DNA of 64,000 nucleotides from an uncultured Clostridium sp. GTDB lineage: Bacteria; Bacillota; Clostridia; Lachnospirales; Lachnospiraceae. Below the pieces are notes generated by a model. The model ran no database searches and was not told the origin of the DNA. It saw nothing but the letters and a program-made list of their open reading frames with translations. The position numbers and the translations under genes are program-made. Location of the stretch: NCBI GenBank assembly GCA_900539185.1, contig UQBG01000012.1, forward strand, positions 1 to 64,000. Reading direction: 5' to 3'. Positions 9,205-17,891 of the stretch are shown one piece after another. The first letter of the stretch is position 1; every line of letters begins with the position of its first letter.

Positions 9205-10281
9205 CTAATATACATGTCCTTCTACTACTTTATATACCTTATTTATCTTCATTCTCTCTTTAATAAAATCATCATATCCTGTACAGGTTATAATTGTCTG
9301 AATATTATCAATAGAGTGTAATAAATAATCTCTTCTCATCTCATCCAACTCTGACATAACATCATCCAATAACAGAATTGGTGTATCATTAATTAGCTGT
9401 TTTACAATTTCTATCTCTGCCAGCTTCAGTGCCAACGCTGCTGTTCTTTGCTGTCCCTGGGAACCGAATCTTCTTACTTCTATATCATCAATATAAAAGC
9501 TCATATCATCTCTGTGCGGTCCACATTGTGTTGACTGGTATTTCAGATCCTGTTCCTGCTTTTGTCTCATTACTTCTTCATATTGATCTTCCTCTACACT
9601 TCCTTCATAACAGATATGCAGATGTTCTTTTCCTCCCGTCAAATGAGAATGAATACTCTGCAATATATCATTTAATTGATGAATGAAGGTTTTTCTGGAC
9701 TGAATCAGCTCTCTTCCATATTGAATCAACTGTTGATCCCATACTTCAAGGGTATCCTTTAATTCCGGCTTATAATAAATCTGTTTTAAAAGATTATTCC
9801 TTTGATTCAAAACTTTATTATAATTCGTATAATGATATAGATACAGTTTATCTAACTGGCATAATTCAAGATCAAGAAACCGTCTTCGTTCTGCCGGTCC
9901 GTTTTTTATAATACTCAAATCCTCAGGAGAAAAGAATATAACATTGGCAACACCAAACAGCTCCCCGCTTCTCTTTATAGGAATTCCGTCAATAGCAATT
10001 CCTTTCGAACGATTTTTTCTTAAATGCATATCAATCCTACGACAAATATCCATCTTATTTACATGGGTCCGTATATGTGATTCATCTGCTCCAAATCTTA
10101 TAATATCCCGGTCTTTACTTCCCCGATGAGACTTTGTCGTTGCCGATAAATAAATCGATTCCAGTATATTTGTTTTTCCCTGAGCATTATTTCCATACAG
10201 AATCGTCGTGCCGGAATCAAAGTCTATATTCAAATATTCATAATTGCGATAATTTTTCAATTCCAGGGATTGAATATACAT
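9205..10281 (-). CDS. recF: DNA replication and repair protein RecF
   Basis: An SMC-like ATPase that helps load RecA at gaps. The Walker A motif is GNNAQGKT (30-37). The signature region is FGSQGQQRTAALALKLAE and the Walker B segment is PILLLDDVMSELD. Length 358 aa is typical. It sits in its conserved place between yaaA and gyrB, 12 bp and 11 bp away. The ribosome binding site before ATG is weak, so translational coupling to yaaA is likely. Confidence 0.96.
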   Translation of the reverse strand: MYIQSLELKNYRNYEYLNIDFDSGTTILYGNNAQGKTNILESIYLSATTKSHRGSKDRDIIRFGADESHIRTHVNKMDICRRIDMHLRKNRSKGIAIDGIPIKRSGELFGVANVIFFSPEDLSIIKNGPAERRRFLDLELCQLDKLYLYHYTNYNKVLNQRNNLLKQIYYKPELKDTLEVWDQQLIQYGRELIQSRKTFIHQLNDILQSIHSHLTGGKEHLHICYEGSVEEDQYEEVMRQKQEQDLKYQSTQCGPHRDDMSFYIDDIEVRRFGSQGQQRTAALALKLAEIEIVKQLINDTPILLLDDVMSELDEMRRDYLLHSIDNIQTIITCTGYDDFIKERMKINKVYKVVEGHVY

Positions 10282-10293
10282 ACTACCAGCCTG

Positions 10294-10503
10294 CTACTTT
10301 TCTATCTTTATGGTCTGATTATCATAAGATACTTCATCTCCGGGATAAAGCTTTCTTCCTCTTCTTGTATCAATCTCACCATTTACAGCTACTTCTCCAT
10401 TCTGGATAACTTCCTTTGCTACTACACCGGAATCTACCAGTCCTGCTGCTTTCAGTGCCTGCCCCAGTTTTATAAATTCATCTCTCAGCTTTACTACTTC
10501 CAT
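10294..10503 (-). CDS. yaaA: S4-domain RNA-binding protein YaaA
   Basis: A 69-aa protein that is essentially one S4 RNA-binding domain, with FIKLGQALKAAGLVDSGG-like helices and the motif GEVAVNGEIDTRRGRKLYPGDEV. Orthologues occupy the same place between dnaN and recF across Firmicutes. A role in ribosome biogenesis has been proposed for the family, which I cannot judge here. Confidence 0.9.
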   Translation of the reverse strand: MEVVKLRDEFIKLGQALKAAGLVDSGVVAKEVIQNGEVAVNGEIDTRRGRKLYPGDEVSYDNQTIKIEK

Positions 10504-10520
10504 GTATTATGCATCCCTTT

Positions 10521-11630
10521 CTATACAGCAGTTGTACTTATATTGACCGGAAGAATTACATAACGATAAGTCTCATCATCATCCTTTATATAGCAAGGAG
10601 CCTTCTGGTTCATAAAGTAAATACTTACTTCTTCATCATCAATGACACGAAGAGCATCCATCAAGAGCTTTGGATTAAATCCTATGATCAGATCCTTTCC
10701 TTCTTTTCTGGTATCCAATTCCTCATTCATGGAACCGAGAACGGAATCAATCTTCATATATATGGTGTCATTTTTAATATTTATAATAATCGGCTTCTTA
10801 TCGGATTCCTTTATTAACAGAGAAGCACGATCAATACAATTTAAGAAATCCCGCTTATTAATAATCACCTTTGTTTCATAATCGTTGGTCAACATCTGAT
10901 TGATCTTATAATATTCGCCCTCCAGAAGACGAGAAACAACCTTTGTCTCACCAAACTCAAATAATATATGCTTATCTGTGAAGTAGATATCGACATAGTC
11001 ATCGGTTCCGCCTTCCAGAATTTTACTTACTTCATTCAAAGTCTTTCCCGGAACAACCACCTTTATCAGATCATGATATTCCTTTAAAGCCACATTACGA
11101 ATTGATATTCTGTGACCATCCAGAGAAACAATCTTCATATTGTTTCCTTCTATTTCGAATAATTCGCCGCTCATCAGCTTTGTACTTTCATTTTCTACAG
11201 TAGAAAATATGGTTTGTCTGATAAATTCCTTAACTGTAAACTGAGATAAACTGATACCTTTATTCCGTTTTACCTCCGGTAAAAGAGAAAAGTCATCTCC
11301 GGATTTGCCGGAAATTACAAACTTTGACTTTTCACAACGGATCGTAGCCTGATAGTTTTCATTGGTTTCAATCAGAATTTCACTATCAGGAAGCTTTCGT
11401 ATATATTCAAAAAATAGCTTTGCATCAATGGCTATTTTACCAGGATCCTGAATGGAACCTTCTACATAAGTCTCGATACCCAGTTCCATATCTGTTGCAG
11501 TTAACTTAATTTTATCTTCTGCTTCGATCAGAATACATTCCAGAATCGGAAGTGTAGTCTTATTGGAAACAGCTTTCATAGCAGTGCTAACGGATGAAAG
11601 TAAATCCGCTTTCGTACATGTGATTTTCAT
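10521..11630 (-). CDS. dnaN: DNA polymerase III sliding clamp beta subunit
   Basis: The ring-shaped processivity factor, 369 aa, with three repeated clamp folds. The N-terminus MKITCTKADLLSSVSTAMKA and the end YRYVILPVNI are typical. An in-frame extension to 11738 exists. I place the start at ATG 11630 because AGGAG lies 11 nt upstream and family homology begins there. It follows dnaA across a 283-bp gap that carries DnaA-box-like repeats, and it heads the recF-gyrB-gyrA block. Confidence 0.97.
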   Translation of the reverse strand: MKITCTKADLLSSVSTAMKAVSNKTTLPILECILIEAEDKIKLTATDMELGIETYVEGSIQDPGKIAIDAKLFFEYIRKLPDSEILIETNENYQATIRCEKSKFVISGKSGDDFSLLPEVKRNKGISLSQFTVKEFIRQTIFSTVENESTKLMSGELFEIEGNNMKIVSLDGHRISIRNVALKEYHDLIKVVVPGKTLNEVSKILEGGTDDYVDIYFTDKHILFEFGETKVVSRLLEGEYYKINQMLTNDYETKVIINKRDFLNCIDRASLLIKESDKKPIIINIKNDTIYMKIDSVLGSMNEELDTRKEGKDLIIGFNPKLLMDALRVIDDEEVSIYFMNQKAPCYIKDDDETYRYVILPVNISTTAV

Positions 11631-11759
11631 AATGTGAAAAACTCCTTTCTCCCGGCCGGGATAAAAAACAATATATAAATATTTAAATGATTTCCGTCTT
11701 ATTCGTAGTAGGGGCAGTGGATATGTTAATAACCCCACTGAACCATTGAAAATAAAGGA

Positions 11760-11911
11760 ATCATGATATTCAAAAGTCTGTTAAAAAGGATCCTGAAACC
11801 TGTTAAAAAAGGATCACTTATCAACAGGGTGAAAAGAAATGTGAATCATAAATAAACAAAAGAAACATAGTTATGCACATTTATTCACAATCTGTCCACC
11901 TGTTATAAACA
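11760..11911. other. oriC: Origin part II: DnaA-box cluster between dnaA and dnaN
   Basis: DnaA-box-like 9-mers are TTATCAACA (11818-11826), TTATGCACA (11871-11879), TTATTCACA (11881-11889) and TTATAAACA (11903-11911), plus a weak inverted copy TGTGAATCA (11840-11848). Just before them, near 11777-11816, the segment CTGTTAAAAAGGATC occurs twice with one extra A in the second copy. In Bacillus subtilis the dnaA-dnaN gap holds the unwinding element, and the arrangement here fits that model (inference). Confidence 0.7.
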
Positions 11912-11913
11912 GA

Positions 11914-13281
11914 TTAAGAAGGAATAATTTTCTTCTTAATCGTATCAATCGTAGAAGCTAAGTTCTGATCGGTTTCCATACGATCCTTGATCTTATCAAT
12001 GGAATGCATAACAGTAGAATGATCCTTTCCTCCAAAGTAATCACCAATGGATTCCAAAGACTTCTCTGTCATAGTACGGCAAAGATACATGGAAATCTGT
12101 CTTGCCTGAGCAATATCAGCACTTCGTCTGGTTGAAAGAATATCTTCCTTTGAAATGCCCAGATGTTCACTTACGATATCGGTGATAAGCGAAGGTGTTA
12201 CTTCACGGTTCGTATTCTTTGATATAAAATCCCGAAGGGTTTCTTCTGCAAAAGGAACGGTGATTGGCTGTTTGTCCAGCTTGGAGAATACACTGATTTT
12301 ATTCAAAGCACCCTCCAGCTCACGAATATTGGAAACAATATGCGTGGCAATATACTGAATAACATCATCCGGTATATTAATATTATCCTGTTCTGCGCGT
12401 TTTCGAAGAATCGCCATGCGAGTCTCATAATCCGGTGATTGGATATCAACGGGAAGTCCCCATTCGAGACGAGACTTAATACGATCCTCCAGGTTTTCAA
12501 TCTCCTTCGGAGCCTTATCAGAAGATATGACAATCTGTTTACCGGCTTCATGAAGGACATTAAAGGTATGGAAAAACTCCTGCTGTGTAGATTCCTTTCC
12601 TATTATAAACTGAATATCATCCAATAAAAGAAGGTCAATGTTACGATATTTATTACGGAATTCTTCTGTTTTGTTCTTTTTTAATGCTTCAATCAGTTCG
12701 TTAGTAAAGGTTTCACTTGTAACATATAATACTTTTGCATTTTTATTATGTTGAAGAACGTAGTGACCGACGGAATGCATAAGATGAGTCTTACCAAGTC
12801 CTACGCCTCCATATAAAAATAATGGATTGAATGCCTGTGCCGGTGCTTCCGCAACTGCAACGCAGGCAGCATGAGCATGGCGGTTATTGTCACCTACGAC
12901 AAAAGTATCAAAGGTATAGCGTGGATTCAGATTACTTGCTTCCATATTATATTCCATATAATTGTCGGAAGAAGCAACCGGAGCAGCTTCCTGTGTAATT
13001 TCATCCGGGGAAGAAATCAACTTAATATCATAGTCTTCATTCATTACAATCTGGATCGAAGCCTTAATAAACATGTCATACATTTTCGTTTTAAGAAATT
13101 CGATTCCCCGTTGTCCCAGTGTATCATCCGCTAATAAATAGATGGTATGATCCTTTACGTCATATATTTTCAGTGGACGAATCCAAGTATTAATGGTAAT
13201 CGGTGCAACTCCGTGTTCTAACTGAATGGAGTAAAGAATCTTTTCCCAGTTTTCTTCAATTTTCTCTTTTATAGCATTCAT
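11914..13281 (-). CDS. dnaA: Chromosomal replication initiator DnaA
   Basis: An AAA+ initiator that binds DnaA boxes and melts the origin. The 455-aa protein has an N-terminal helicase-loading domain (about 1-80), a variable linker, the AAA+ core with Walker A GGVGLGKT (158-165) and Walker B LLLLDDIQF, and a C-terminal helix-turn-helix with the signature YFGGKDHSTV. An in-frame TTG at 13293 could add four residues. I prefer the ATG at 13281, which has GAAAGG upstream. Flanking DnaA boxes on both sides suggest autoregulation. Confidence 0.97.
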   Translation of the reverse strand: MNAIKEKIEENWEKILYSIQLEHGVAPITINTWIRPLKIYDVKDHTIYLLADDTLGQRGIEFLKTKMYDMFIKASIQIVMNEDYDIKLISSPDEITQEAAPVASSDNYMEYNMEASNLNPRYTFDTFVVGDNNRHAHAACVAVAEAPAQAFNPLFLYGGVGLGKTHLMHSVGHYVLQHNKNAKVLYVTSETFTNELIEALKKNKTEEFRNKYRNIDLLLLDDIQFIIGKESTQQEFFHTFNVLHEAGKQIVISSDKAPKEIENLEDRIKSRLEWGLPVDIQSPDYETRMAILRKRAEQDNINIPDDVIQYIATHIVSNIRELEGALNKISVFSKLDKQPITVPFAEETLRDFISKNTNREVTPSLITDIVSEHLGISKEDILSTRRSADIAQARQISMYLCRTMTEKSLESIGDYFGGKDHSTVMHSIDKIKDRMETDQNLASTIDTIKKKIIPS

Positions 13282-13352
13282 AGATGAAAGCAACCTTTCA
13301 AAGTTATTTCCTTATAAAATAAGTAACAAAGGGCACAAAAAGACCCATATAT

Positions 13353-13381
13353 AATATATAACAAATTTTCATTTTTCGCAA
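13353..13381 (-). promoter_or_regulatory. Possible dnaA promoter
   Basis: On the minus strand, TTGCGA (13381-13376) and TATATT (13358-13353) are 17 bp apart, about 70 bp upstream of the dnaA start. Confidence 0.4.
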
Positions 13382-13439
13382 GAAAAAGGGGGATTATTTC
13401 CATTTACTGTTTAACATAATGTCATTCCCATAAGAATGT

Positions 13440-13570
13440 AAAAATATGGTATTCACAGAATCAACAGTTGATATTTCAGAGAAAAATGCAGAAATCAGAA
13501 AAAAATCCACACGTAAAACAAGAGTTTTCCACAGGTTATACACAAATTGTTGATAACATTATGTTAAGTA
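13440..13570. other. oriC: Origin part I: DnaA-box cluster upstream of dnaA
   Basis: The dnaA-rpmH gap (13282-13716) holds no gene. It carries DnaA-box-like 9-mers GTATTCACA (13449), AAATCCACA (13503), TTTTCCACA (13525), TTATACACA (13536-13544) and an inverted TTATCAACA (13548-13556). The rest is A/T-rich, with the dnaA and rpmH promoters on either side. Position and content match Firmicute replication origins. Confidence 0.75.
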
Positions 13571-13596
13571 CAAAATAAACTTTACGAAAATTATGC

Positions 13597-13625
13597 TTGA
13601 CTGTTGAAACGCTTTTCCATATAAT
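13597..13625 (+). promoter_or_regulatory. Promoter of rpmH-rnpA
   Basis: TTGACT (13597-13602) and TATAAT (13620-13625) are separated by 17 bp, about 90 bp upstream of rpmH. Confidence 0.7.
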
Positions 13626-13716
13626 AAATTAGGTGTTTTTTCATAAAAGCCATATTTGGAAAATAATAAAATAGTTAAATATAGATTTAACTAATGGTCG
13701 AAGGAGGTGTATAGAA

Positions 13717-13851
13717 ATGAAAATGACATTTCAGCCAAAGAAGAAGTCTCACGCAAGAGTTCATGGATTCAGAAAGAGAATGAGCACAGCTAATGGCAGA
13801 AAGGTGTTATCTGCAAGAAGAGCAAAGGGTAGAAAGCACTTAACTGTATAG
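13717..13851 (+). CDS. rpmH: 50S ribosomal protein L34
   Basis: A 44-aa very basic protein beginning MKMTFQPKKKSHARVHGFRK and ending KGRKHLTV, a standard L34 in its conserved place next to the origin. A strong AAGGAGG lies 8 nt before ATG. It is too short for many gene callers but is unambiguous. Confidence 0.97.
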   Translation: MKMTFQPKKKSHARVHGFRKRMSTANGRKVLSARRAKGRKHLTV

Positions 13852-13877
13852 TTCGCATACAATAGCGAGTATCGTCT

Positions 13878-13903
13878 AATCTCACAGTTTTCGCTGTGAG
13901 ATT
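13878..13903 (+). terminator. Hairpin between rpmH and rnpA
   Basis: A 10-bp stem AATCTCACAG/CTGTGAGATT with a 6-nt loop is followed by AATTTTAT. It is probably a leaky terminator or processing stem that lowers rnpA expression relative to rpmH. Confidence 0.55.
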
Positions 13904-13928
13904 AATTTTATATTCAGTAGGTAAAAGT

Positions 13929-14276
13929 ATGAGACATTACAATTCTTTGAAAAACAGCAGAGAATTTGGAAACGTATATCGGTGCGGCAAGTCATTTGCC
14001 AATAAGTATCTGGTGATGTACGTTTTGGAGAAGACTGATAATGAGAATCGACTGGGAATATCTGTAAGTAAGAAAGTAGGAAACAGTGTTGTTCGACATC
14101 GAATTACAAGATTGATCAGAGAAAGCTACCGCCTTCATCAGGCAGAGCTGAAGCAGGGATATGATATCGTAGTTGTAGCCAGAGTTGCTGCAAAGGGACA
14201 TGGTTATCGGGATATTGAACGTGCATTTCTGCATCTGGCAGGATTACATCACATTGAAAAGAAGATGATAGTATGA
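13929..14276 (+). CDS. rnpA: Ribonuclease P protein component
   Basis: The protein cofactor of RNase P, 115 aa. It has the RNR-type motif in VVRHRITRLIRESYR, the N-terminal LKNSREFGNVYRCGKS and a YDIVVVAR strand. A GTG at 13896 in frame lies inside the preceding hairpin, so I place the start at ATG 13929. The stop codon overlaps the yidD start. Confidence 0.95.
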   Translation: MRHYNSLKNSREFGNVYRCGKSFANKYLVMYVLEKTDNENRLGISVSKKVGNSVVRHRITRLIRESYRLHQAELKQGYDIVVVARVAAKGHGYRDIERAFLHLAGLHHIEKKMIV

Positions 14277-14485
14277 AAAAAGTATGTTTAGCATTGATTC
14301 GATTTTATCAGATTTATTTGTCACCCTTAAAAGGGCATGGAACTTGTAGATTTTATCCGACTTGTTCTCAGTATGCAATAGAAGCAATTCAAAAATATGG
14401 CGTTGGAAAAGGCACTCTATTGGCAGTCTGGAGAATACTTCGGTGTAACCCGTTCTCCAAGGGAGGTTATGACCCGGTTCCATAA
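14273..14485 (+). CDS. yidD: Membrane protein insertion efficiency factor YidD
   Basis: A 70-aa protein with the family signature CRFYPTCSQYAIEAI and the tail RCNPFSKGGYDPVP. It overlaps rnpA by 4 bp and precedes yidC by 11 bp, the classic order. It is thought to aid membrane protein insertion at the inner face of the membrane. Confidence 0.95.
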   Translation: MKKVCLALIRFYQIYLSPLKGHGTCRFYPTCSQYAIEAIQKYGVGKGTLLAVWRILRCNPFSKGGYDPVP

Positions 14486-14496
14486 AGGAGGTTAAT

Positions 14497-15783
14497 ATGA
14501 TTTTTTTAACTGCACAGGGAGGTATATTAGGCCCCTTTTGTTGGCTGTTAGGAAAGATTTTAAATTGGATTTATGTAGGTTTATCAAGTGTAGGAATTGA
14601 GAATCTGGCACTGTGTATCATTATATTTACATTGGTTGTAAAGTTGATTTTACTTCCGTTTACGCTTCGTCAGCAGAGAGGCAGTAAGATTAATCAGATG
14701 ATACAGCCGGAGCTTCAGAAGGTTCAGAAGAAGTATAAGAATAAGACAGATCAGGATTCTATGCTGAAGATGCAGCAGGAGACTCAGGCAGTTTATAGAA
14801 AGTACGGTACCAGTATGACAAACGGATGTCTGGTAACATTTATTCAGTTACCGATTATCTATGCATTGTATCGTGTTATCTATAATATACCGGCATATGT
14901 ACCGGAGATTAAAGCCCTTTACGAGCCAATTGCACAGCAGATATTGAAGGTAAATGATTATGCCAATACATTATCTACCTTTGTAACAGATAATAAAATA
15001 TCAACGGCATCAAAGGCAATTAATACCTTAACAAAGCTGGATCCATCCAGTGTAACGGATAATAATATTATCGATATTATCTCACAGTTCAGTGCAACAC
15101 AATGGGATAAGTTTGAATCATTATTTACAGGAAATGATGGATTGATCAATGCCATTACTACCAATGTACCGCAGATAACAGATCTGAATCAGTTTGTATT
15201 AGGTATCAATATATCGGAAGCACCCGGCTGGAAAATCAGTTGGGCACTGATTATTCCAATCTCAGCAGCATTGTTCCAGTTCTTGAGTACAAAGACGATG
15301 CAGGCAGTTCAACCGGATATGACAGGTGGTGATCAGACAGCCGCACAGACAGCTGCTATGACAAAGTCAATGATGTACAGTATGCCATTGATGTCATTGT
15401 TTTTCTGTATTACATTACCGGCAGGTATCGGTATCTACTGGTCGATCAGTGCATTGATCAGTTTGATTACACAGTTGGGTGTAAATCTGTACTATGATAA
15501 GATCGCCGACAAGGACAAGATCTTAGAGAAGCAGATGGAAAAGGCTAAGAAAAAGAAAAAGAAGAACAAGAAGTCATTCATGGAAAAAATGATGGAAGCT
15601 GCAGGAGCAGCAGACACTTCAAATAACTCTTCAAACAGCGTTGCAGGGACGAATCTGAAGAGTTATAACAGTAATTCTGGTGAAGGTGGTGTAACAAACT
15701 ACCGTAAGGGAAGTATCGCGTCAAAGGCAAATATTATGCAGCAGTACAATACGCAGAACAGCCAGAATAACAAGGAGGAATAG
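14497..15783 (+). CDS. yidC: Membrane protein insertase YidC/OxaA
   Basis: Inserts proteins into the membrane with or without SecYEG. At 428 aa it is longer than the roughly 260-aa Bacillus SpoIIIJ type. A region of about 100 residues (roughly 145-245, Asn/Thr/Ser-rich) is inserted between the conserved membrane segments. No lipobox is evident; the N-terminus runs directly into a hydrophobic segment. The QLPIIYALYRVIYN and ITLPAGIGIYWSISA segments are typical. The tail is Lys-rich (KAKKKKKKNKKS) and then Asn/Ser-rich, fitting ribosome contact. Confidence 0.95.
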   Translation: MIFLTAQGGILGPFCWLLGKILNWIYVGLSSVGIENLALCIIIFTLVVKLILLPFTLRQQRGSKINQMIQPELQKVQKKYKNKTDQDSMLKMQQETQAVYRKYGTSMTNGCLVTFIQLPIIYALYRVIYNIPAYVPEIKALYEPIAQQILKVNDYANTLSTFVTDNKISTASKAINTLTKLDPSSVTDNNIIDIISQFSATQWDKFESLFTGNDGLINAITTNVPQITDLNQFVLGINISEAPGWKISWALIIPISAALFQFLSTKTMQAVQPDMTGGDQTAAQTAAMTKSMMYSMPLMSLFFCITLPAGIGIYWSISALISLITQLGVNLYYDKIADKDKILEKQMEKAKKKKKKNKKSFMEKMMEAAGAADTSNNSSNSVAGTNLKSYNSNSGEGGVTNYRKGSIASKANIMQQYNTQNSQNNKEE

Positions 15784-15785
15784 GG

Positions 15786-16418
15786 ATGGAATTTATCGAA
15801 TTTAAAGGAAAAACAGTCGATGATGCCATTACAGAAGCAACGATTCAGTTTGGCATTACCAGTGATGAGCTAATATATGAAGTAATCGATAAGGGCAGCA
15901 CAGGAATCTTAGGATTTATCAATACGAAGCCGGCTATTATCCGTGCTAAGAAGAAGGAAACATTTGAGGATATCGTTCAGGATTTCTTAGATAAAATGTT
16001 TGAAATTATGGGAATAGAAGCAGTGGTTGATATTACCTATAATGAAGAAGAAAAAACAATGGATATTAATCTGACAGGTCCTGAAATGGGTGTATTGATC
16101 GGTAAGAGAGGTCAGACACTGGATGCACTGCAAAAGATCGTACAGTCTGTAGTAAATAAGCACAGTGAAGACTTCATTCGTGTAAAGCTGGATACAGAGA
16201 ACTATCGTGCAAGAAGAAAAGATACGTTGGAAAATCTGGCAAGAAATATCTCTTACAAGGTAAAGAGAACGAAGAAGTCTGTCGTACTGGAGCCAATGAA
16301 TCCATACGAAAGACGGATTATTCATTCTACCCTTCAGAATGACAAGTATGTAAGTACCAGAAGTGAAGGAGAAGAACCATTCCGAAGAGTCGTTGTGTAC
16401 TATAATCGTTCAAAGTAA
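15786..16418 (+). CDS. jag: RNA-binding protein Jag/KhpB
   Basis: 210 aa with three parts: a Jag N-terminal domain (about 1-52, FKGKTVDDAI and GSTGILGF), a KH domain (about 75-150, GVLIGKRGQTLDALQ) and an R3H domain (about 150-205, with RRIIHSTLQ). It binds RNA and in Gram-positives affects cell elongation. It starts 3 bp after yidC, so the two are translationally linked. A terminator follows. Confidence 0.94.
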   Translation: MEFIEFKGKTVDDAITEATIQFGITSDELIYEVIDKGSTGILGFINTKPAIIRAKKKETFEDIVQDFLDKMFEIMGIEAVVDITYNEEEKTMDINLTGPEMGVLIGKRGQTLDALQKIVQSVVNKHSEDFIRVKLDTENYRARRKDTLENLARNISYKVKRTKKSVVLEPMNPYERRIIHSTLQNDKYVSTRSEGEEPFRRVVVYYNRSK

Positions 16419-16427
16419 GAATGAACG

Positions 16428-16477
16428 AAAAAGGGCCGGTGCAAGATAAGAATAGGCTTATTTTGCCAGCCCTTTTT
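16428..16477 (+). terminator. Terminator after jag
   Basis: A long imperfect stem opens with AAAAAGGGC and closes with GCCCTTTTT, and the inner arm is GATAAG/CTTATT. It ends the rpmH-jag transcript before mnmE. Confidence 0.8.
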
Positions 16478-16497
16478 CTGTATATAAGGAGGAAACT

Positions 16498-17877
16498 ATG
16501 TACCAGAAAGATACAATCGCGGCTATCGCAACCGGGATGACCAATGCAGGGATTGGAATAATCAGAGTCAGTGGAGAGGATGCAATCCGAATCGCTGATC
16601 AGGTATTTCAGGCTAAGAATCCAACTAAAAAACTGAATCAACTGGCTGGATATACGGCATTGTATGGTAATATCTGTGATGGTGATACTGTGTTAGATGA
16701 AGCTGTATGTCTGGTTATGCGTGCTCCTTATTCTTATACAACGGAAGATGTGGTAGAGATACAGTGTCATGGTGGTATTGTGATGCTGCGAAAGATACTG
16801 GAGCTGGTAGTAAAAACAGGTGCAAGACCGGCAGAACCCGGCGAATTTACAAAGCGTGCATATCTGGGAGGAAGAATCGACATTACGCAGGCAGAATCGG
16901 TTATGGATATGATAAGTGCGAAAAATGAGCTGGCTGCCAAATCCTCTGTGTCTCAGCTTCAGGGAAGTCTGTCAAAAAAAATAAAAGATATACGGACGAT
17001 GATACTGGAGCAGGTAGCATATATTGAATCTGCTCTGGATGATCCGGAAAACTATAGCCTGGACGGATATAGCGATAAATTAAAGATTCCAATTAGTGAT
17101 ACGGTAAAACAGATTGATGCGCTGATACAGACAGCAGATGAAGGAAAGATGATAAAGGAAGGAATCCAAACAGTAATTCTCGGAAAACCCAATGCAGGAA
17201 AGTCATCACTGCTGAATCTCCTGCTTGGAGAAGAACGGGCCATTGTAACGGATGTTGCAGGAACAACCAGAGATACGTTAGAAGAAGATACTGTTATACA
17301 GGGAATTCCATTAAAAATCATAGATACAGCCGGTATCCATGATACCGTGGATATTGTGGAAAAGATAGGCGTTGATAAAGCGAAAAAACAGATTGAGGAT
17401 GCAGATCTGGTGCTTTATGTTGTCGACGGTGCCAGGCCGTTAGATCCGGATGATACTGAGATTATGGGACTTTTGAAGGATCAAAAGGTTATTATTATAG
17501 TAAATAAAAGTGATGTGGAGCAAATTGTGGATAAGTCGTGCATAACTTCACAGTTACAGGCACCGATTGTGGAAATGTCAGCAAAAACCGGAGAAGGGCT
17601 TACAAAATTACATGATTGCTTGAAGAATATGTTCTTCCATGGTAAGCTGTCCATGAATGATGAAGTATATATTACAAATCTCAGACATAAACAGGCATTG
17701 GTAGAAGCAAAAAACAGTCTGATGCAGGTACTGAGCAGTATTGAACAACAAATGCCGGAGGATTTTCTGACTATTGATCTGATGTCAGCATATGAACAAC
17801 TGGGATATATTCTGGGAGAAGAACTGGAAGATGATCTGGCAAATGAGATATTCAGTAAATTCTGTATGGGAAAGTAG
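16498..17877 (+). CDS. mnmE: tRNA modification GTPase MnmE
   Basis: With MnmG it installs the carboxymethylaminomethyl group on U34 of several tRNAs. The 459-aa protein has the folate-binding N-terminal domain (about 1-118), helical domains, and a G domain with GKPNAGKSS (229-237), the DVAGTTRDT loop, DTAGIH and NKSD. It ends in FCMGK, a variant of the usual C-terminal CIGK whose Cys is retained. It lies 14 bp before mnmG. Confidence 0.97.
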   Translation: MYQKDTIAAIATGMTNAGIGIIRVSGEDAIRIADQVFQAKNPTKKLNQLAGYTALYGNICDGDTVLDEAVCLVMRAPYSYTTEDVVEIQCHGGIVMLRKILELVVKTGARPAEPGEFTKRAYLGGRIDITQAESVMDMISAKNELAAKSSVSQLQGSLSKKIKDIRTMILEQVAYIESALDDPENYSLDGYSDKLKIPISDTVKQIDALIQTADEGKMIKEGIQTVILGKPNAGKSSLLNLLLGEERAIVTDVAGTTRDTLEEDTVIQGIPLKIIDTAGIHDTVDIVEKIGVDKAKKQIEDADLVLYVVDGARPLDPDDTEIMGLLKDQKVIIIVNKSDVEQIVDKSCITSQLQAPIVEMSAKTGEGLTKLHDCLKNMFFHGKLSMNDEVYITNLRHKQALVEAKNSLMQVLSSIEQQMPEDFLTIDLMSAYEQLGYILGEELEDDLANEIFSKFCMGK

Positions 17878-17891
17878 GAAGGAAGAGAAGT

